Assembly: GCA_009746045.1 (NCBI GenBank)
Contig: RPFO01000253.1
Span: forward strand, 5,592,145-5,650,644
Source: Mesostigma viride
Lineage: Eukaryota > Streptophyta > Mesostigmatophyceae > Mesostigmatales > Mesostigmataceae
Reading direction: 5' to 3'
Length of the DNA stretch: 58,500 nt
Numbering within the stretch: position 1 is the stretch's first letter; each line of letters starts with the position of its first letter. The translations under genes and the position numbers were made by a program. The notes below the pieces were generated by a model. The model searched no databases. It was not told where the DNA came from and was given only the letters and a program-made list of their open reading frames with translations. Of this stretch, positions 51,037-58,500 are shown one piece after another.

Positions 51037-52695
51037 ATTTGTCCTATATCGCTGACCTTCGGCCGGAATATATCTGAATATTGTACGTAACTGAAAATAC
51101 TAATTAGCTACATATATATATTATCGGCCTATAAGCCATGGTATAATAAAGTAGCTGTCGAGCCGCTTTGCCAAGCAGGCAATGCGCGTCACCACTAACA
51201 ACAACAGGCTCAACCAGGCTAGCGAAGCCCAGCTGAGTTGCCGGCACCTATTGATCAAGGATAAAGCTACAGCTGCAGGTTATTCCCCGGCCACTGCAAA
51301 CCGTGCAGGCCGCGTGAACGGTGCCACTTCTTGAGGTCACGTGCAGGTCGACAAAAACTCATCGGTCAGTCCATTACAGAACGATCGCGCGCGAATTTCA
51401 GCAATCGGGCCGCAGCGCCCTGTCGTTCGAATCAACCCCTCCCTCTCGAGTCTCCACCGCGGTCGGCTGAGCGCTCTAATGAAACACAGGCTCCCATGCA
51501 GCTCGTGCGTTGGCGAGCTTGCGAGCACCTTCCACTTTCCAGCCCTCCCAACGTGACGAACGGGGGAAGCAAGGGGTGAAGCTACTGTAATTATACAGTA
51601 TACTGTAAGGGTCAAGGTTGGGTCCGTTACCGGTTTAAGACCATCGGTACCGGAACCGGTTCCCGTCGGTTACCGGTACCGGTACCCAAAGGCATGCCGA
51701 ATCTGCATGTTGTGCCTGGCGTTCATCGATCATTCGTGCAGCGCTCATGTCGGCTTCTGAGCGAATTCTGACAAACCTGGAGCTGCTCGTGTTCCCGCCC
51801 AATCACTTCCCGCCTTCCCAATTTTTTACTTCCCACCTTGCTGCCTTCTCGATTTCCGTAATTCCGTTGACCCGTGGGCGTGCCGGGAAAACCTTCTAGA
51901 AGATGCCGGGAAAACCTTCTAGAAGACGCCGGGAAAACCTTCCAGAAGATCCGCGAAATATATATATATATATTGTGCCCAACCAAGGTTGTGGCTCCTC
52001 ACGATCGAGCTGGGAGTGGGAGCTGGGAGCGAGTGCTGAAGCTGTGGAGCAATTATTGCTGCTGCCGAAGTGCCGAGGGGGGGTCATTTTCAGCGGCAGG
52101 GCGCTGGTCATTCAGGGTGCGCGACATGCGTTGTCAACATCGCACGTGATCACCGAAGAGCGCATTATTATCGGGACAGGATCGGGATCGAAGGAGCACA
52201 TTAGTGCGCATGCAGTACGTACATGAATTGCCGGCACAATTCAAGTTTATAGCTAGGTTATGCACAATTTAATTTCGCTGGGCATGCATCGGTTCTATTT
52301 AGTGTACTATGTGGTTGAGCTGCTGCTAGAGTAGTGATCAGTTGCGGCCGGGTTTATAATATGCGCATCGACAGCTTGCAGGCCAACATGGCGGCCCCGC
52401 CGGCCGGTCGGCGCGCTTAATGCTGATCATCCATACGTCCCGCGCTGCAGCTCAGCCTTGCCGAGAGGGACAGATCCAGCAAGTGCCGCTGGAGCCAGTT
52501 CCCAAATATTGGTTACTGGTCCGGGCCGGGAGCCAGATATTCTGGTCCGACTGGACAGCTTGAGAGTGCAGGTTTTTAATACAGAGAGAGAGATCAGCGA
52601 GATAGTAATTTTTTCGTTGATTGCAACACAGCTAGCGCTAGGCGCTGCGGCAGAATCGACCGGATCACGTACGCGCGCGTTAAAATAGTACCAAT
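51037..52695. promoter_or_regulatory. Shared intergenic region of the divergent GTPase pair
   Basis: 1.66 kb between the two ATGs. It contains a run of nested GGTACCGGAACCGG-like palindromes at about 51630-51690, the 23-bp triple repeat at 51882-51950 and an alternating (TA)n stretch at 51957-51973. No other gene is supported, and both promoters must lie here. Confidence 0.65.
51882..51950. promoter_or_regulatory. Three 23-bp repeats with heat-shock-element-like cores
   Basis: Unit GCCGGGAAAACCTTCTAGAAG plus AT/AC. The palindromic core TTCTAGAA lies at 51894-51901 and 51917-51924, and TTCCAGAA at 51940-51947. TTCnnGAA is the tail-to-tail half of a heat shock element. The third copy differs at one base that falls in the unconstrained nn positions. 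HSF binding is inference. Confidence 0.5.
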
Positions 52696-55600
52696 ATGCA
52701 GAACGAAAGACGCATTGCTTTGCCTCGACCTATCGACGATAACCAGGTATCCGAGCTGCGCTGGAGGCCTCCCGGTCTGAAATTGTTTTCTCACCCGGCG
52801 TCAAAAATAGTGAAGTCTCTGACAGGACTGCCATCGGAGTACAACGAGAATCCCTTGTATTTTTCGAAGCGATACAATGCAGCGGCCAATGCAGCAGCGG
52901 CTGCACGTCCAAACAACAGAAGGATCGAAGAGGACGACGAAGCACGTGCACTGCTGACGCAACGACGACGAATCTTGAATACGATCGAGACGTCTGAGAT
53001 ATTGAGCGGCCCTGCAGCGCAACCGAATCCGAATTCCACCTCCAGCGGGCTGCCAGCAGCTCCAAAAACCTCCCTGCTTGGCACGGATTCTGCTATCCTT
53101 GTGGCACCTAGCAGGTAATTAACACCCTGGGTAACGTTTTGGGCACGCTGGAGGTACTGACGTCATTCATATTTCTGCAGTAATATATGCCACCGGAATC
53201 TGACTCATGACATAGGACAGAGATGAAATTTCCCACCTAGCTATCATTTCCTTCCATGACCTTTTGCAGGCTGCAGCCCCTCATGTTTCCGTTAAAATTG
53301 AGAGGAGAGGGACTCTTCCAGCTTCCCATCTGTCAGCACCTGATTTCCCTATTCTTTGCACTCCTCCAGCTCGGTCCTTAGTAGCTTTTCATGAATTATT
53401 TTCCTCCTATTGCCCAGCTAGCTGTCCAGCTTCCCCAGCCTTTATCGCCCCTCATGTGGGCACTGGCCCCAGTTTCCACCCGTTGATCCTGGCCGCTTCC
53501 CCGCATCCCCAATTAATTCTCCATCTTCCCCTTTTTTTCAGTCAATCACCCCACTGGCCCACCAGTCCCCCGTCCCCGTTCCGCCTGCATTCCCCTTTCC
53601 TCTGCTCTGCCCCTCTTACCCTGCCCCTTGCCCGGCCGGCCCCAGATTTCCAAATCACTCTACCCCCCTTCCTGGCCCCCATCCCCCCCCCCTTCTCCCC
53701 TATCCCCTCCCCAGGCTCTCCCCAGCTCCCCAGCAACTCCCTTGCCCTGCACCTTTACCCAGTAATATTTCTTGAAGCTTGTTGGTCTAACTACCTAAGC
53801 TAATGTGCAGGTCAGCACACCATGTGCAGTTGCACCATGCATTGTCATCGTAATTTTAAGCAAACTTCGTAGCTGCCTATACGTTATATGCCATGCATCG
53901 AGTTCAGAGCATGGGACTATACAATTCCATTCCTCCATCAACGTGCACAACAATTCCCATATATATTTCAACAAGCACATTTGCGATGCTGAACTTCTTT
54001 TAGGCAATCACATCTTTCAATTTTACCTGCATCATGTTGCCCGCTCATGGTATAACAATATAATAAGCTAGGCTGAGAGATGCTTAAGCTGTCACCAAAA
54101 CAGCACCGGTCGCTAGTAACATAGTAACCTGCAATTAAAGTGCCATGCCATTTCACTTTGGTTCGGTGGTCTTACCCCATTGAACATTTATCCCTCCCTT
54201 TCGGCCTCCCCCCCTTGCCCTGATAGTTTGACATCTCCCGCCGCCCCTTGGCTCTCCATGCCCAAACTCTCCCCTTCGGTATATTCTTCCTTTTTTTATC
54301 CGGGCACTATCATGCTTGCAGGGCGGGCAAGACAACATTGGCCAATGCGATCGTGCGAGGAAGAGCATTTTCTCCTGCAGAATTCGAAGCGGCGTACCAG
54401 AAGCTTTTGCCTCCGGGGACTTTTGGCCCCCCCCCAAGGGAGCTGCAGCGGCCCTTGATCACGCTCGTCCGCATCGACAATGAGGATGAGGCGGGACGCG
54501 TGCCGGGCCAATATTTGGCCGGGCTCGTGTTCAAGGACATCGCCCCGGTGGAAGACATTAATCAGTGGGTCGACTCGGTATGTGGTATTATTGCTGCCAT
54601 CAAATTCTTCTGACCTTCACAAGGTAGAATAAAGCTAGCTAGCCTGGTGTCTGGTCAGGTTGCTGTTCTGGTTGTGGTTTATGGCTACCCCCAGTAGCAG
54701 CTCGGCTGCATTAAGGATATATAGAGTGCAAACAAAGAAATCGAATGACATGGAAACGTTGTCTCGAGGGAGCACTTTTGGTTTATATAGTAGTATGTTT
54801 ATATAGTAGCAATAAAACGAAGGTATGGATACCTGCCTGTAAAGATGGCTTGGGTTACCACTTACCACAGCTAAATGATCACCATGGGTAGCCATGTATA
54901 TGTGCCCGCTACTATCAAATCATGCTTTGTTCACAGCCCAGGTGCCACACTACTGTGGTCTACAAGCGTATGTTACAGGAATGCAGTTATACAGGAAGTT
55001 ATTCTGGTGGTTATAAAGCCTACAGGTAGTCATACAGGAATGCTACTGGTGGCATTTCTCGTATCATTGTGGCTGGCTTGTGCCAAGATGCGCATGGTAG
55101 CATGCAGCGGCAAGCGTAAGATATTTTTATTGCATTACAACTTGTGTTGTAGTTTATAAGAATGGAGTAAATAGCTATTTTGTTCATTCTTAGTGCACAG
55201 CAGCGCAGGACTGTTGGTACAACATTTTTACGTGTTATCTGCCAAGGCCGGGTTGATATACTGTACTACTGTTAACCCTAAATTATGGTTAAAAGGCCTT
55301 ACCTAAAGATAATATGCCCTCAAGACATGTATGAAGTTGATACAAAGGGCGAAGAAATGCCTCGCCATTGGGTTAATTTGATAATTGCACGCTTTCTGTC
55401 TCACAAAACTGAATGGTGCCCGGCCAGGTCGAGAGGACACCTGCGTACAGGGAGAAGCTTCAGAACATCATGGATGCGCTCGACCCCAATGCCGCTGGAG
55501 GTGTACAGTTTCGCGGCCCCCTGCTGGCAGTGGAGGAAAACGAAGCGTCGACAACGGTACCAACGGTTGTCACTGCTACTAGTGGGGATGAGGGTGACCT

Positions 55601-58437
55601 CTTCACATTCGTGGTGGGTGGCACTGTTCAAGGTGTTGAAGCGTGCCTGTGCGACATCTCATCCCCTCATGTAGGCCTCAAGACACTGAGCACTGAAATA
55701 GAATTGGCGCATCGCGTGTGTTCTATTGGTTGCATACTGATGTGATGTGCTTCGGCGTCTTTGGCAACATCTTCAAGTGGCATTGTAATAAAAAAGGCAC
55801 CTCAGTTAAAATCCATTCGGTTCGTGGTGGGTGGCACTCTTTGAGATATGTTGAAGTGCGCCTGTGTGACGGGATATTATATCCACCTGCAGTGTGTGAT
55901 ATCCCGTCAACAATTTTTGTCCACGTGTCATTTCCCACTGCCTATTCTGTGATCAAATATCATCAATGCTCTTCAGCATACAGACTACTTGTTTGATTTG
56001 CGATAAGCAGGATGTGTTTACATGTACACCTGCGCGTGCGGCCTAGACCCGTTTCCTCTTCTTGCACCCTTTCACAGCATGCCTACGTTGGAAATGACCA
56101 ACCCATGCTTGTTTTCAGCTGCATGTGGACATTGCAACAACGCACGTTTGGATGCTATTGCTCATGTGCAAGCTTATTATGGCTTATGTAGGCCTAGCTG
56201 GGCTTATTGCTTCATGTGCAATTAGATGGATGCACACATGGCCGCTTGAATGGCTGAATGTGCACTCGGATCGATATGCTATGCAAACTACCAAGATGGG
56301 CAACACACGAAATAGGAACATTGAACCATCTGCAGCAATTAATACCAAACGCAACTGATGTGCAGCTAGCTACCAGCAGGCCACAGTTCTGGCCACCCAA
56401 TGGATGTAAGGCGATTAAGTTTACCACTGTGCTCACACGTGTGGATTGCGCTTACAGACTATTCTTGTAGTAGTGAGCGAATTCATGGACCATGGTTGAA
56501 GAGGGCTTGGATCATCACGACTGGACGTATATATAGGCTTGGACATCTATCTTAGAATGATACCTGCGGCCACGCTTACTTACGCTGGTGCTGACCATCT
56601 GCCTAGGTCATGCACTTTATGGCACTCATACTGACTCCGCAACCTGCAGCTGGAGATCCCCTTCATCTCGGCTTCCGACTTACGCAACTACATCCGCACG
56701 CTCGAGGAGGTGTACCTGCGAGACCCTGTCACCAAAAGGGACCCTGCGGAGGTGGCCCGTGCGCGTGACCTCTTCGACCTCCGCACCGACAGGGAGGAGG
56801 CGGAGAAGGACATGAAGCCGAGGGTGCGGCGGTTGCGCAACGGGGGATGGAGGCTGCCGGGCCACTGGAAGTTTGTGATTGGCCACAAGCTGGTGTGGCG
56901 GTTCCAGCCCAAGAGCTTCCGGGAGGGCGCAGAAGCTGTGCATGACTTTGCGCTCAAGGTCTTGGTAGGTTGCCTCAACTATGTTTATAATATATATTTG
57001 TATTGCGAGTGATATGTTACTGAAAGGAGATCGCATGCAACAAGTAGACGCAATAGCGTTGAGCCCCTACCACTTTAGGCTGAAGGTCTTGGTAGGTTGC
57101 CTTATTTTGGGCTCTAATTGTGGGGGGAGTTCAGGGTTCTTTGGATTTTACAGAGTGGTCTGGGTTAGCAAGGGCAGTTGGGGTTGCATGGGATGCTCAT
57201 TAGAAAGCATTTTTGCTTGCTTGGGTTGCATGAAGAGCCGTCTCCATGTTTTCTGCTTGTAGGGTTTACCAGGGCTTCCTTGCATGGTAGAGTTTTTAAG
57301 GGTAAATAAATGGGTTCTTGAAAGCCTTTTGTGGTCTTTAGAGCTTTTTCCTCTAAAATTTGCATGGGAAACGGTATTTTTTGTGGCCTTTACATATGAA
57401 CTAGAAATCGTTTATGAAAGCCCCAGCACTTATCGTGGCTGCTTATGTTATGTTATTGCTGCCGCTGCCACTACTACCGCTCCCACAGAAGCCTCTGCTG
57501 CCACTGCTGGCGTCTGCTGCTACTAGTATTGCTGTCATTGTGGTTCGACTTGTTGGTGTACAAATCAAGTATAGCAAGCCATGAGCCGCCGTCTCTGCCT
57601 TCTTTGGTTTGAAATATCAAAGCTCTCGGTCAATGATGATCATAATCTGTTAGTGGAGTAATGTTTCAGAGCTAGTTAATATGGAGAATCACAACACAAA
57701 TGGGGTCTTCATAAAAGTCGATTGCATTCTTGACTTTGTCATGGTCTCCTAGGGAGGTGGTGAACAAGAGTCTGAGTCCAGCAGTCTGATGCTGGCCACG
57801 AACGTTCTCCTATTTTACTTGAACATGGCAGTGTTGAAATTCGCTTGTTGTGCAAGATCGATCGCACACATGACAGGCTGCGCCCTTGCCATGCGGCAGG
57901 CAGCACATTTCCTTACTTTTCACGACATATGTGTTCTGTCGCTTCTTACACTATCCTCTTTGTTATTCTGGAACATGCAGCACGGTCCCTGGAGCATGTG
58001 GCCAATTGTTGACTCCTCAGGTGTCCAGCTGTCGGTCCCCAGCCGCATCCCTGCCCTCCTGGACCTCCCTGGGATCGCCCTGGACGACTCTGCTCGCGAC
58101 CATATGCTTCCCAGGTACCTCCAGGCTTTCTCCGCCAACACCTACGTGTTCTTGGTGGAGCATACCGGCCAGATGGATGGTGATGTGCGCCAGCTGGCGC
58201 ACGAGGAGGAATTCGTCCGCCAGGCACTGGTGCTGGAGCGCGAGCGGCTACAGGGTCGGGAGATTGACGAGGTTCCCCGCCGGCTCATGTTCGTGGCCAT
58301 CTTTGACAGAGCGGACTGCGTCAAGCCTCATTTCACGGAGCAGGATATCCTGAGGAAGATGGAAGATGAGAACACGTTCGACAGGTTCAAGAGCATACTA
58401 CGCCGCAATCTGAGGGATATACTGCGCAGTCGGGAGG
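52696..58437 (+). CDS. Large P-loop GTPase, dynamin-like / SLIP-GC-like, paralogue 2 (runs off the window)
   Basis: Five exons visible: 52696-53114, 54322-54577, 55428-55613, 56650-56964 and 57981-58437; the last donor is GTAAGT, so coding continues beyond 58500. About 544 residues are seen. Each exon matches paralogue 1 with the same phase, and exon 3 has the same length (186 bp). Shared blocks: LRxRPPGLKL, SLTGLPSEY, ILVAPSRAGKTTLANAI (P-loop), INQWVDS, RGPLLAVE.NEASTTVPT, LPGHWKFVIGHKLVWRFQP, GAEAVHDFALKVLVG, WPIVDSSGVQLSVPSRIPAL, LDLPGIA (G3), ANTYVFLVEHTGQM and AIFDRADCV (G4-like). Unlike paralogue 1, exon 2 has no frameshift. The GTPase call rests on the P-loop, DLPG and D-rich G4-like motif; the first P-loop Gly is Ala in both copies. 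The function is unknown. Confidence 0.83.
53350..53770 (+). other. Pyrimidine-rich segment in intron 1, paralogue 2
   Basis: C/T-rich with C runs (for example CCCCCCCCCTTCTCCCC near 53686). It opens a long Pro/Ser/Leu-rich frame at 53264-53803, which I do not regard as a gene. It mirrors the C/T-rich start of intron 1 in paralogue 1. Confidence 0.6.
55608..55872 (+). repeat. Exon-3 donor edge of paralogue 2 repeated 212 bp downstream
   Basis: The exon end plus donor, TTCGTGGTGGGTGGCACT followed by TGTTGAAGCGTGCCTGTG (about 55608-55652), recurs at 55821-55867 as TTCGTGGTGGGTGGCACT with TGTTGAAGTGCGCCTGTG. The GTGGGT donor-like site is preserved exactly. Confidence 0.8.
55868..55908. repeat. 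Small inverted repeat
   Basis: GACGGGATAT and ATATCCCGTC with a 20-bp spacer, directly after the copied donor edge in intron 3 of paralogue 2. Confidence 0.7.
57070..57104 (+). repeat. Copy of the exon-4 donor edge of paralogue 2
   Basis: AAGGTCTTGGTAGGTTGCCT occurs at the true exon 4 end (about 56956-56975) and again at about 57083-57102. Flanking CTTT...GCTNAAG sequence is also shared. The copy keeps the complete GTAGGT donor. Confidence 0.85.
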
Positions 58438-58500
58438 GTAAGTCATGATTTATGTAATGCGAGCGGAAGTCTGCTACAATTCCTTAGCCTTACACATGGC

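Noticed and set aside
53264-53803. Pro/Ser-rich plus-strand frame of 179 codons
   Set aside because: Lies within intron 1 of GTPase paralogue 2 and reflects a pyrimidine-rich tract.

Overview
This is nuclear DNA from a eukaryote, most likely a green alga (Chlorophyta). The main genes are split by long GT-AG introns. A plant/algal-type (GSII) glutamine synthetase is present. TGTAA, the typical chlorophyte poly(A) signal, lies at plausible distances after the stop codons of three genes. The taxon is an inference; no organelle or rRNA marker is present.

Layout. 1-5.2 kb: repeat-rich DNA with degenerate reading frames, two dispersed repeat families and a 133-bp hairpin. 5.2-8.4 kb: glutamine synthetase, whose introns carry decayed copies of its own exon edges. 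9.5-12 kb: a tRNA-like SINE and a retroelement reverse-transcriptase fragment. 12.7-13.2 kb: an intronless, bacterial-looking VOC/PhnB-like gene, a candidate horizontal transfer. 14-15.8 kb: dispersed repeats. 15.8-31.2 kb: a decayed minus-strand LINE split by a 10,673-bp CACTA (EnSpm) DNA transposon at 17007-27679. The CACTA element has 25-bp inverted ends starting CACTA, an AT target duplication, subterminal GTGGTAAAAA arrays and two divergent genes. One gene is a six-exon transposase; the other is a frameshifted accessory protein. A 1.7-kb piggyBac-like element with TTAA ends sits inside a transposase intron, and a SINE sits near the left end, so the nesting is three deep.

32.4-58.5 kb: two large paralogous P-loop GTPase genes (dynamin-like/SLIP-GC-like) arranged head to head. 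The minus-strand copy has about ten exons (51036 down to 32378) and one apparent frameshift. The plus-strand copy starts at 52696 and leaves the window. Their first five exons correspond one to one, with the same intron phases. They share a 1.66-kb intergenic region that holds three 23-bp repeats, each with a heat-shock-element-like TTCnnGAA core. Their introns hold a TA-flanked MITE, a roughly 490-bp polypurine tract, a roughly 340-bp CCCA repeat (G-quadruplex-prone on the transcript strand), and duplicated exon-donor edges like those in the glutamine synthetase gene.

The observations that most deserve a second look are the recurring exon-edge copies in introns of two unrelated genes, the datable nest of transposons, and the divergent GTPase pair with its repeat-bearing shared promoter.
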